From: Symbiodinium natans
Lineage: Eukaryota > Sar > Dinophyceae > Suessiales > Symbiodiniaceae
Assembly (NCBI GenBank): GCA_905221605.1
Contig: CAJNDS010000026.1
Location: 186,001-250,000 of the forward strand
Reading direction: 5' to 3'
DNA: 64,000 nucleotides
Positions 29,960 through 40,129 of this stretch are shown here, one piece after another. Each line of letters starts with the position of its first letter. The first letter of the stretch is position 1. The notes under the pieces are model-generated. The model did not search any database and was not told the origin of the DNA. It was given only the letters and a program-made list of their open reading frames with translations. A program made the position numbers and the translations under genes.

Positions 29960-32100
29960 CCTAAATAACGTCGCGCATTTCCTGCTTCTTTCGGATATGC
30001 CCTGTTTTCATATGTCCATGCAAAATTGGTGCTACTTGTACTGTATGTGTACTACGTACTTGCACTTAACACGGATGTTTCACTTTCCACGCTCCACATG
30101 ATTTTGGGCCTATGCCCTGGAAAGTGAAAAGCGGGGAGCAGAATAGGCCAGAAAAGAGTGGAAAGTGGATCTGGCATCTTGGTCTTGCATCTTGGGTCGA
30201 GGTAGGTCGCGGGGGGGGTTGGGGCGGGCTGGGGGGGAGGGGGGGGTGGCGGCAGATATGCATAGATGTGCACAGACACACTTTAGGCTCGACTTCGGGC
30301 TCCATAATCTTCCGATCTCCTTTCTCTTGGATCTTCAAATCTGTGGGATCTTCACTGACTACAGGATCTTGTTAGAAATTTTCGGATTGCATCAAGACAC
30401 GACTTCGGGCTTTGGACAATTGCAAACAAGTATGATGCGCAGCATTTCAAACATCACGACACAGTCCTAAATAGCAGCAGGTACGTCCAACTGGCCAAAC
30501 TGGATGTCAGCACACATTGGAGAGTCTGTTTGTTAGATGCCCACTCTCCAAGTGTGGGGCATCCCCCTGCAAAGAAAGAAACATGAACGCAAATTGCGCC
30601 TATGCAATCATGCATGAACTGCGTTGCCCTTGGACACAGGGTGTGATACACACTCACACACACAGAAGTACATATAAATAAATATATATATATACACATA
30701 AAAATATGTATTTCTTTCTTGTTTTAGTTTTTGAAATCCATTTGTGTATTCATTTTTACGTACCTGTTATTTGCATGTATTGTATTTATCTCAAACACTG
30801 CCAGACAACGTACGGGAGACGCATGCCCATGCTTTGTGGCACTGTGCTGCGCCGGCATCCCACCACGCCATGACGGGCATTCTGAGGGCAGGCAGCGCAT
30901 GTGTTTGCGTTGTTGGACTTTCTTTTGGGGTCAGGTGCAACCCCTCAACCCTAAACATCCCTAAACCCTAAGCCCTAAACCCTAGACCCAAAATGTTCTG
31001 CATCAGCTAGGCGGGTGGCAAAAAACACCAAAATGGAGCCAATGGAGCTCGACGATGCTTGGCACACATCCCAGTCGCAAGGAAGCATGCCCAAAGCGCG
31101 AAATGAGTAGAGGATTGCTTCGCCGAGGCATACTGGCTTACTCTTACTAGCACAGCTTGCGCTTTCACGTTAAATAGATCTACCAAGTATATCTGCAAAA
31201 AGATAATACATAAATCAAAGTAGTACACAGATTTGTTTTGTTAGCATATATATATATATGTACACATATATATATATGTATGGGTGTAGTCCTCACCTTG
31301 TTTGCAGATAGTTCTAGCTGTGGACAGTCATCCTCAGCTGCTAGCTGCATTCGACACAGTTGGCTTGTCTTGCCTTGCACTTGACCCCCGGGGAGATGTA
31401 TGGGGACTCGTGACTTAAACTGAGCGGAGCTTTCATTCGAGCTTCAGCGGAGACGGAGTAGCACCTCGACATTCTCTTAGGGCTGAGGGTTCAGGGTCCT
31501 ATCGAGTTCATTGTCCGCTATGGACTGATTTGCGTCCTGCTGATGCCAGCGAAAGCTTGCTTGCTGCCGGGGTTCGGGGTTTCTGCCCCCACAGCGATTC
31601 TGGCGATGACAGCCCGACAAAAGTTAGACATGTGGAGCCTTGTGCGGAAGGAGGTGACACGTGCTTGAGAAGCTCTTGACATGGTACAGCGAGCCTTCAA
31701 TGGTCAATGCATCGTTTGTGCAGCGTCGGCCATTTCGGCTTCAGGCCCGTCTGTCCCAATCCATCATTGCATGTAAGCACTTCGGCTCCCGCAGCAAACT
31801 GAGATCCTGCTCGCCTCCTTGGCCTGTTGGAGACCCCCAATATATCTCGAAGCCCAAACACACAACTTGCCTCAGGAGAGGCTTCGCCAACTTGTAGAGT
31901 TAGTTCCATCTTTGCCGGCTGGCAGCAGCCAGGCGCTCAGCATCTGTTTCAGCACGACATGGCCGCGGCGCATCAGCAGGCCACACTCTGTCCCCACCCC
32001 GAGTAGAGCACAGTAGGCTAGAGCCACAGGATGCCACGCAGCGTGCATGTGCGTGGCACGTCGTGCTCACCGTTCACAGGAACACTCCATGTTCCGCCTG
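29960..32100. other. Mostly non-coding; tentative exons
   Basis: An open + segment near 30805-30950 reads ALWHCAAPASHHAMTGILRA and another at 31661-31897 reads VLEKLLTWYSEPSMVNASFV. Both are protein-like but have no proven splice sites. Short TA-rich tracts at 30680 and 31245, and CCCTAAA-like units at 30955-30990. Confidence 0.3.
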
Positions 32101-32159
32101 TCTCGGTTCGGCAGTTGGCTTTCCACTACTTGTTCTGCCCTCCATGCGCTTGCGTAGCA

Positions 32160-32309
32160 ATGGCTGGTCGCTCTGATGGCATTCTGCTTGCCCTGTGCCT
32201 GGCATGGGCTTGCCGTGTTTTGGCCGAGCCAGCGCAGGAGAAGCATGTGATGACTGAGGCCACTAAACAGAGCAGTGGCAGTCTAATTGCGTTAGCTGTC
32301 CGAGCATGA
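32160..32309 (+). CDS. Small ORF with predicted signal peptide, 49 aa (or first exon)
   Basis: ATG at 32160, TGA at 32307-32309. MAGRSDG is followed by the hydrophobic core ILLALCLAWACRVLA and then EPAQEKH.., a classic signal peptide with a likely cut after LAEPA or VLA. The mature part would be about 27 residues of polar sequence. Either a short secreted peptide or the first exon of a secreted protein whose donor was not seen. No family. Confidence 0.4.
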   Translation: MAGRSDGILLALCLAWACRVLAEPAQEKHVMTEATKQSSGSLIALAVRA

Positions 32310-32675
32310 CAAGCCGAGCCTCGAGGTGAGCAAGAATCCCAATAGTCGGTTAGTCCAACAACAGCTGGCCAAACAGCTTTAAAGCGTGGCTCGCAAGCTG
32401 ACCAAAGAGTTTTGTCCCTTGCCCGGGGACTTGAAGCATCTTGAAGCCCTCAGCTCTCAACATGAGTAAGCCGAGCAAGCACCCTCAAAGCTTGGGTATG
32501 CTTAAGTAGCACTCTCCGTCAGGCAGCGGAGAGAGCCGGCGCAGTGTGCCTTGATGGCACGCCTCCAGTCTACTATCTCCGACGAGGCCTCCGATTGAAG
32601 GTTTCAGTGTCTGCCGTGCTTAACTCTTCTTCGACTGGCTGCTGCACGTGCCTTTGACAATGAGACGTTCATGAT

Positions 32676-32822
32676 TCATGAAGTTCTCGACATATCCTTG
32701 ACGACTCTTTCGGTTTCTCGGTCAGAGATCTTGCCGTCAGCTTGTATTGCGATGGCAACTTCATTGAGGAGTTTGGGGTGAAGACACTTGTCATCTGCTG
32801 AAGCTTGCCATGTGAAGTTTGG
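32676..32822 (-). CDS. C-terminal exon of an unknown minus-strand gene
   Basis: Minus strand from about 32822 to TGA at 32678-32676: the frame reads ADDKCLHPKLLNEVAIAIQA, then DGKISDRETERVVKDMSRTS and stop. The helix-like, charged pattern with DGKISDRE resembles repeats of acidic helical bundles (TerB-like or EF-hand-like), but this is only a resemblance. A (GA)n tract lies 35 bp upstream at 32856-32879. The 5' exon was not found. Confidence 0.45.
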   Translation of the reverse strand, partial: PNFTWQASADDKCLHPKLLNEVAIAIQADGKISDRETERVVKDMSRTS

Positions 32823-33153
32823 TGGCTTGGTACCGTGGCAGCTTTGTAAAAGAAAAGAGAGAGAGAGAGAGAGAGAGAGCAATTCTCCCCCGGAAATGGG
32901 ACACCCACATTGCCTCAGTGCCCTTGCGAGTTTCTTGTTCAGCTACATAAACGCATATACAAACCCTAGGCCCACACAAACTTGACCCCCGACCCCGGAA
33001 CGATCACAAACAGACGGTTCGTATGCATCTTCGCTGATGGATGGCTGGCCGACATTTTCTGTTCCATACAAGTCATGTAGTCAAGGACTATGGCACTTGG
33101 AGTAGTGTCACCAATTAGCACTGAGAACCTCTCAGTTCTCCAAAAGGGGGTTG

Positions 33154-33235
33154 TAGGGGCACCTTATTGGGGTCCTGATCATAAGGGAATCCTACTATTT
33201 GGGAGTCTATATTCGGGGTCCCTTAGTTTCGTAAA
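33154..33235 (-). repeat. Dispersed inverted-repeat element, family C, copy 2
   Basis: Reverse complement of the element at 251-336, sharing TTTACGAAA.TAAGGGACC at one end and CCCCAATAAGGT.CCCCTA at the other. About 32.8 kb separates the copies. Confidence 0.6.
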
Positions 33236-33296
33236 CCCGCACATGCTATGGAACTGGCCACCATCCAGACATTCTACCCCGGCGTCCTCATCCTTG

Positions 33297-33358
33297 AACC
33301 CTAAACCCTAAACCCTAAACCCTAAACCCTAAACCCTAAACCCTAAACCCTAAACCCT
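33297..33358. repeat. CCCTAAA array
   Basis: Nine near-perfect CCCTAAA units (C-rich on +), with no exon recognised within 200 bp downstream. Confidence 0.95.
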
Positions 33359-33477
33359 TTGCCCGATTGCTTCTGGGAGGCTTTGGCGCCGGCGTGAACA
33401 AGTGGAGCCTCCGACTGCAGTCTATGGTTGTTAACCACCTTCGGCGACCATTTCAGAGGCTTTTTCCTCTGGTGAGT

Positions 33478-33625
33478 TTATGAATATTATTAGTATTACT
33501 AGTATTCTTTGTATTCTTAGTACTCTTTGTATTCTTAGTGTTCTTAGTGTTCTTAGTATTACTAGTATTATTAGTATTATTCGTATTATTAGAATTATTG
33601 TTCTTCTTATTACGCTAATTATTAG
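33478..33625. repeat. TTAGTATTC-type repeat
   Basis: Irregular 9-12 bp units of TATTCTTAGT/TATTACTAGT. They give a Leu/Ser/Ile-rich frame on + and are probably non-coding. Confidence 0.8.
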
Positions 33626-33777
33626 TGAGCTATCTAGGGGGTCCTGTCGCCAACAGCCGGCTACGCCCCAAAGCAGACGAGGACTTAGAGGCTTGGGTGC
33701 AAGGAGGGTTCGCGTTTTTTTCGTTGCTTTGGGGAAGCGGGGCCGGGGACGACAACAAAGAGAATAAAAGCAGGAAC

Positions 33778-34022
33778 AAGAAGAAGCAGAAGAAGAAGAA
33801 GAAGAAGAAGAAGAAGAAGAAGAAGAAGAAGAAGAAGAAGAAGAAGAAGAAGAAGAAGAAGAAGAAGAAGAAGAAGAAGAAGAAGAAGAAGAAGAAGAAG
33901 AAGAAGAAGAAGAAGAATAAGAATAAGAATAAGAAGACGGAGAATAAGAAGAAGAAGAAGAAGAAGGAGAAGGAGAAGGAGAAGGAGAAGGAGAAGGAAA
34001 GGAGAAGGAGAAGAAGAAGAAG

Positions 34023-34054
<32 letters not shown>

Positions 34055-34196
34055 TAAGAAGACGGAGAATAAGAAGAATAAGAAGAAGAAGAAGAATAAG
34101 AAGACGGAGAATAAGACGAAGAAGAAGGAGAAGGAGAAGGAAAGGAGAAGGAGAAGAAGAAGAAGAAGAAGAAGAAGAATAAGAAGAAGACGAAGA
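33778..34196. repeat. (GAA)n purine tract, about 420 bp
   Basis: Nearly pure purine strand of AAG/GAA triplets with AAT, GAC and GGAGAA variants. Frames give poly-Lys, poly-Arg/Glu on + and poly-Ser, Leu, Phe on minus, so the long ORFs here are artefacts. Such tracts can form triplex DNA. Confidence 0.95.
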
Positions 34197-34810
34197 ACAG
34201 CAACAAATGTAGATACCAGAGCAGGAACGGACCATGCTTTGCTCATAACCTCTGGTCTCGTACATGTAATTCCGAAAAAGGAAAGGGGCAATCTCTACAC
34301 AACAAAAGAAGGCACATTTACAGACAACGGCACCCGTCCCCGACCAGAAGCTGCAGTTCGTTTCAGGATGGTATGAAATACGTGGCACATGGACAATGCA
34401 AGAAGTGGTGCGGGTCACAGTGATGCCCCAAACATGCTCATCACCAATGTTCTTGGCCCGATGATCCCGAGGCAGACGTACCTGGGAGCCACCATGGGCC
34501 TTTGGCGTACTTTGGGGCTTCGGACAAGGGAGCAGCCATAGCTAAGCACGCAAACAACCGCGTCACTTATTGCGTTGTCTGCATTTTGGGGGGCCCCGAC
34601 GATTCCAAGAGCACTGATGTTCAAGATGCCGCCCTTTTCTGAGTGCCCAGAACGCGCACCCAGGAGCCAGAATTCACCCCAGGATAATGCGTGATTTTGT
34701 TCTTTAGAATGGGGCTTTCTTTCAACAAAATTGGGAAGAGGCGAAGAGGATCCTCTTCTCCAGGATGAAAAGAAGCAAAGAAAACAAAGGCCAGAAAAGA
34801 GGAAAATAGT

Positions 34811-35187
34811 GAGTTAAAACATGCACCAAGAGCTGTCGCAGTTCGTGCTAGTCTTGCACGGATTTGTCGTGTGCTTGAGTAACCGTAACAGAAGCTCTCG
34901 CATTTCTTATTTAAGGTGTTTCCGTGAAAGCAGGAGGGGTAAAATACCAGCCATGAGAATAATAGAGCAGAAGCTTTTGTGAAACGGCCCTTTAAAATTC
35001 CAATCGTGAGTTTTAACAGGCACCAAACAGCTGTCGTACTTAGTAGTCGTACACGTCGTGTGAATTAGGAAACTAACAAAAAGTCTCGCATTTCTTATCT
35101 AGAGTTTTTCAGTGAAAATAGAAAAGATAAAGCAGCAGCCGCGTGAGTAATCCAACATAGTCTTTCGTGAAATGGCCCTTAGAATCT
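34811..35187. repeat. Diverged direct tandem repeat, about 190-bp unit x 2
   Basis: 34811-35004 and 35007-35187 share GAGTTAAAAC.TGCACCAA / GAGTTTTAACAGGCACCAAA, AGCTGTCG, TCTCGCATTTCTTAT and TTTTGTGAAACGGCCCTT / TTTCGTGAAATGGCCCTT in the same order. Identity appears to be 65-70 percent. No ORF. Confidence 0.75.
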
Positions 35188-35539
35188 CTCTCGAAAATAG
35201 GCGGTGGGACTACAAAGCATGGAGGTGAAAATGAAGGTTTTCTCTCGCATCAAGGGAGGGGAACGAAGGCCTGCTCCAGCATTAAAGGTACTGAGGGGAA
35301 TGAGGGTACTTTCGAGCATTCAAGATGCTGAGGGCTACTGCGTAGCTGTCTTTCTTTCCTTGAGCACATAGCAAATCCAAAACCAAAGATGGAAACCATG
35401 GTCTTTGTGCGCGTGTGTGTCTCTAGGGTTAGTTCTTGGGGGGGGGGTATGTATGTATATATATATATATCTATCATATTTTATGTAGAAATCTAAATTA
35501 GCACGTAGGAATATATTCTGCACCTGTTACCTTGTCCAG

Positions 35540-35606
35540 GTATGTTCACCACCAGGGAGGCGGCTGGTGCGAGTCGCTGGACGACTGCGTAGGCCGCTCT
35601 CGGACG
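35540..35606 (+). CDS. Esterase exon with GGGWC motif
   Basis: Between TTGTCCAG and ACG|GTGACT. It reads YVHHQGGGWCESLDDCVGRS and ends phase 0. GGGWC is the oxyanion-hole region conserved in the family. Confidence 0.8.
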
Positions 35607-37292
35607 GTGACTTCGAATGCATTTCTGTCTGGTTTTGTAGCTTTGTAGCATGCTAGCTTTCTAGTAGTATATGTTATATTATGGTATTCTGGTATTCCCC
35701 TTGCAATCCTGCACTGAGCACGACAGAATGGACGCTGTTTTACTGGCGACAAGTATATACAAACGCTGACCGAACGAAAATGTGCCGCGTAGGATATGAA
35801 GGACACGGCCGGCTCCGTTTCCTTCGACTGAATCAGAACCCGAAACCCTAAATATGTTCACCGATGATCAAGGTTACCCCGACTTTGATGATTGTTTGCG
35901 GATGGACCTCCCACCGGCCACAGCTCCCCTTAACGACTAAACCTGATGCGGCGACGCCTAGAGTTCATCGCATTCTATTGAGGGACCAAGTGAAAGTATT
36001 GGGCTTATAAGGCCGAGTGCAGTTTCGGCCAGCCCCTTAGATGCTACCTCCCCCAGAGCCCAGAAGCGCCCACCTTCGGGCGGAGGTTTAATCGTAGACA
36101 AGAGGGCGACTTGTCAGGCTCTTGGTTCATCCTCCTCATACCCAGCCAGCGTTGGCTTGGAAGGCGCTGAGCGTTGGATCCCCAGCCGTGTTTGTTCCGC
36201 GGCACATCCCAACATTGCGCAGCTGGCTACTTCTCAGCGAATGCGTCGGTCAACCCAATGATGTCCGAGGCTTAGTTGAGGCAAACTTGCCCCCATGGGT
36301 CCACCACCCTTGCAAGTGCTCAACGCTTATCCGATGAGGTACAACTGGAACATTGTCTTCATGATGTACTGTGGCACCCTCAGTTTGGCCAAACTGCTGT
36401 TCAACGCCAACATCCGAGACATTCTTTCGAAAGTGCCTGGCATCTAGGCGAGTGGCAAAAGATCTTGCATTACATAGAATTTGATGATGCCTTACGCAAT
36501 GCGCGCGTTTATTTAGTCTTGTCCTTCTCGGCTTTAGTACGAAACCCGGCCCACCCCCATTCATGTAGCCCCGCATGCGTGAGCGAATATCAGACGAGTG
36601 TGCCCGACAGACCAGGTAGGTGGGTATCAGCAACAGGCTCACACCTTACATAAGTTGTTCGAAGCCCAGAACCCCGAGCATGCATTGCTCGCCTGGCTTG
36701 TCAGATCCTTGGAACTTCGATCTGGATCCATTGAGTCCCTGTCTCTATTTGCCAGTTGGTCCAGTGCGAGTTCCAAAACCGGTTGTGCGTCGCGGTCCGG
36801 TGGCAGAGGTGATGGTGCCAGCTTCAGCGGGGACAATGCCACAGCCGCTTGCCCGAAGCTCGCGACAAGGGGAATGCACTTTCTGGGTTGGACGGTTGGA
36901 CATGGACATCTTGGAGTTTTGTTGCCTTTTGGATTCAGGGTTCGGGGGTTTCGAATGTAGGCTGCAGATGCGGGCGCGGCTCTTCTGCGACCCCACCTCA
37001 CCCTGGTTTCACAGGGGCCGGGAAGGTGACAGAGTCCGATGCCTCAGAAGCCAGCCAGAGCACGGCATAAATGTATGCACGTACACGTATATACATATAA
37101 AGAACACGCCCTTCCCGCAGGACCAACAGTCGTTTTTTCGTCGTAAATTCCGTGAAAAGGGATTGTTTTAAAGAGCGCAGGACAGCTTTGCCGCTAACAA
37201 CAATTTATTCGTTTTAATGGCCTGTGAGCAAAAACAGCATGTACACATGTGTACACATACACATACACACATACACACATACACACATACAC

Positions 37293-37328
<36 letters not shown>

Positions 37329-40120
37329 TGCACACACATGTGTGTGTTGATTGTGCGCGAAGTTGTTTGTGTAAGCTACAAGAAGGCCCCTGGCTAGGGA
37401 CCGAATATGCACACACCATGACTTCTGTAAGCTTTGCGGCCGCCCCAAAGCCGCAGACCGCCTCATAGCCCTTACTGAGCATTTGGGGCCCAGGCAGGAA
37501 GCCTGATTCATGTCGAGACTTGTGCTGCGTGATTGTTTGTGATGCAAAGGTCACGGTGCACAATGGCACCCAGTTGCATTTCCGAGGGCGACGTATTCGT
37601 GAAGCTTTTGCGCAGGAGCCACTTGAAGAGCGGGAGCAAGCAAGGTCCTGACGAGGGAGGGAGAGAGAGAGAGAGACTTGCTGCAGTAGGGTGGCCCTAA
37701 CTGATGTCTCGCCCAATGTAGTTGCGAGGCCTGGGGAGCGACTGTGCTCCTTTCACCTATTCCTCTGGGGATGAAGAGTCATTAGGTGTATTTCGTCGGT
37801 ACAAACAGGCTCGGTGCTCGTTCGCCTTCGGGCGTTGGCCGTTGGAAGGAAGGAAAGGAAGGAAGGAAGGCAGGAAGGAAGGAAGGAAGGAAAAGAGAGT
37901 CTGCAGGACCTCCTTCACAACCAGGGCCTGGCGAATGCGAGTGACTTGATCGTGTCGGGGTGCAGTGCCGGTGGTCTGGCAACATATCTTCACGTCGACC
38001 AATGGTGCGACTCGCTCCTTGTATTTAAACGAATCGTAAGCTCTGCAAAGAGAAACCGCCCTTCGGTTCCTTCTCCCTCGAGCCGATTCAAGGCTCCATG
38101 AAGCCCAGCCTTCTGCGAAATGTGCTGGCCTTCCAGACAGCGGGTTTTTCATCGACTACCAGGAGCGTCAGGGCATTTGGGGAGTCTGTGTGAGCACCCG
38201 CTGCAGATGCCAGCGGAGGTGCCCCAAGCCCAGAGGCCTCGTGGAAACCTTACACGGACCCCCTGCCGAATGTAGGGTAGGACAAATCCCATGGCCAGTG
38301 TAGTCCCACCTGGGGAAACTGCAGGACCCACAGGTACGCTGCTCCCCAGACAGCTCAGCGCCCTCGGTGCCGGGGGCTTTGGGAACTACCATCAATGGCG
38401 ACTACCACTGCGGTTTGTGGTGGAGCCTTGGATTTGGGGGGCCAAACTGTGGGGCTTCTGGTCTGCACCGGCTAAGCTTAAAATGCGTTGCGATCTGTGA
38501 AAATTTGTCGCTGTCTTGCCACCTTGGAAACAGATTCCAGGACCTTTCACATTCAGAATGCCAGCTCTGGCGTCAATCAACGTTGCCTTGAGCAGCATGT
38601 GAAGGAGGCAGGGCTTCTAGATGCTTCGAGTGCGCTCTCCCCCAATACACTGACACAGGTCTGCAGGCGCAAGGAAGTCAGCCCCAGAAACTCCCTCGTA
38701 CTCGTACTATCTCGTACAAGCGACAGTCCTAGCCATGAGAGAGCCTTGATCGGAGAAACATCGGCGTCGAGCAGAGTCCACTGTGTACGTCGTCTGCATG
38801 TAATGCGGTCAACATGAAGGAGTGGAGGTGCATGTTTGCAGAGTACGCGGCAGAGTTCCTTCGAACGCCAGTCTTTGCCTTGCAGTCCATGTATGCTCCT
38901 CAGCTGCGCTTCGAGCTTCTGTGTCGACACGCGATGACGAGGGCATGGGGCTAAAAGTTCACAGCGAAACAAGAGAGGGAGAGAAGAGGCGCGAACAGGG
39001 CTCTTGCCATCCATTTTGGCTCGACTCGAACCAGTTCCAAGCATTGGAGCAGCCCAACATCAACGCATCAAGAGCAGCTGATGGGTCGACCTGATGGAGG
39101 GGCGTTGTGTCTGTTGTTTCACTCAGCATTTCAGAAACATCACTCGCAAGTTCTTGTGTTGTATGAACTAGAGTCGTCCTTTCACCGGCTGGAGTTGAAC
39201 AACTCCAATCACATCCGCGTGGATGTCGCCGCAACACCGTGTGTTCTAGCAGGATACGTGGACGTGCACGTGTGGGTACTGGTTGGCCAGCGCTCGGAAG
39301 GCATTGCAGTCAACTCAGTCAACGCATGGACTTTGGTCTGCGAGCATTTGCTGCTGAAAGGTCTGAGGCAGACTGCGTGTGTAGAGCTTTGCAGATCCGA
39401 ACATGCCTAATGTCAAAGACCCAGAAACTGGGACCCTGGGCAGGTTTCAAGGGTGGGTGGGGCGCATCCGATGGCGACGTCGGGCAACACCGAAGAGAGG
39501 TGCCGCGTAGCACGTTATTGCTATTGTCAAAACCTATAAAGGTGTGGCGCTTAGTGAAACGCCACATCCCACACGGCAGCGCTGCCTGTCGAGCTGAGTG
39601 GCGGACCGCAGCGCACCAGTAAAACGCACCTTTCCCTTGACAAGTAGGGAAGAAAGAATGCGAGGGAAACAACAAAAGAGAGACGAGAGATCAGGGCAAG
39701 CGCATGTGTCTGCAATCACAGGGTGTTTGATGGCAAGGACTCATGGCAGACAACCCACGTGCAGGGGACCGGCGGCGTCAGCAAGACGGCAATCCTCGGC
39801 ATGAACATCACTGAACGATTCTTGACACATACAATTTGAATGTTGGTCTTTCTGCTCACCTCTTGCTGCATGGCCCTCCGCGAGTGATTGGGTTGTTTCG
39901 GACCCTTTGGACGAAAGCCTGTCTGCCCAATGAACAAAGCTGCCCTGGCAGCCAGTTGATGTCTCGATGGGATGAGGTCTCAAGAACAAGTTGCTCGGCA
40001 AGAACCCCGAGTCCGGTGCCTTCTTGGACAGTTGCTTGCACCACTGTGGTGCCTGGAACTCCATTCGCATTGAGGGAGACTTGGTGGCCACTGCGGTGGA
40101 GACTCTTGGCGTCGGGATTC
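35540..40120 (+). CDS. Pectin-acetylesterase / Notum-family esterase, multi-exon
   Basis: Exons recovered: 35540-35606, 36281-36370, 36809-~36916, 37907-38020, 38109-38189, 38775-~38915 and 39985-~40120; at least one exon each near 35.6-36.2 kb and 38.2-38.7 kb is missing, as is the N-terminus. Hallmarks in family order: HHQGGGWCESLDDC; YNWNIVFMMYC|DGASFSGDN across a splice; SGCSAGGLATYLH with the catalytic Ser; GLPDSGFFIDY with the catalytic Asp; WRCMFAEY..RTPVFALQSMY; and DSCLHHCGAW with the catalytic His. So all of the Ser-Asp-His triad is present. The family removes acyl groups (acetyl from pectin, or palmitoleate in animal Notum); the substrate here is unknown. Such proteins usually carry a signal peptide, here unseen. 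Confidence 0.85.
36281..36370 (+). CDS. Esterase exon with YNWN motif
   Basis: After GTTGAG the frame reads ..NAYPMRYNWNIVFMMY and ends TACT|GTGGCA in phase 1. The split Cys codon is completed by GT at 36809-36810, giving the family's YCDG. Confidence 0.8.
36809..36916 (+). CDS. Esterase exon with DGASFSGDN motif
   Basis: After GGCAGAG it reads (C)DGASFSGDNATAACPKL..RGMHFLG, matching the family order after YC. The 3' end is uncertain. A larger frame over the same bases (36620-37171) is a shadow. Confidence 0.75.
37254..37327. repeat. (ACACAT)n then (GATGAT)n in an esterase intron
   Basis: Hexanucleotide ACACAT units to about 37291, then about twelve GAT triplets. The His-repeat frame on minus is an artefact. 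Confidence 0.9.
37850..37892. repeat. (GGAA)n in an esterase intron
   Basis: About ten GGAA units ending just before the acceptor at 37904-37906. A purine-rich tract in the place where a pyrimidine tract would be expected. Confidence 0.9.
37907..38020 (+). CDS. Esterase exon with nucleophile SGCSAGG
   Basis: Between TCTGCAG and CTT|GTATTT, 38 codons, phase 0 both ends. The serine of GCSAGG is encoded at 37964-37966. A (GGAA)n tract ends about 15 bp before the acceptor. Confidence 0.9.
38109..38189 (+). CDS. Esterase exon with DSGFF motif
   Basis: Between GCCCAG and TGT|GTGAGC, 27 codons, phase 0, joining the previous exon across an 88-bp intron. PSAKCAGLPDSGFFIDYQ carries the catalytic Asp. 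Confidence 0.88.
38775..38915 (+). CDS. Esterase exon with CMFAEY..TPVFALQS
   Basis: After GAGCAG it reads SPLCTSSACNAVNMKEWRCM.. and then FLRTPVFALQSMYAPQ, the family's conserved region. Donor not fixed. Confidence 0.8.
39985..40120 (+). CDS. Esterase exon with catalytic His (DSCLHHCGAW)
   Basis: After CTCAAG it reads NKLLGKNPESGAFLDSCLHH then CGAWNSIRIEGD... The His pair precedes CGAW as in the family. The end of the protein lies near or beyond 40120. Confidence 0.85.
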
Positions 40121-40129
40121 CTGCCTTAA

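Noticed and set aside
29545-29968. Tyr/Met/Cys/Val repeat ORFs
   Set aside because: Artefacts of the TATG tetranucleotide array.
33431-34418. Long Ser/Leu/Phe-rich or Lys/Arg-rich ORFs
   Set aside because: They are translations of the GAA/TTC tract in different frames, with no non-repetitive coding support.
36620-37171. 183-codon + ORF
   Set aside because: First read as an exon, but the esterase frame (DGASFSGDN, with a split Cys codon matching the upstream exon) runs through the same bases in another frame.
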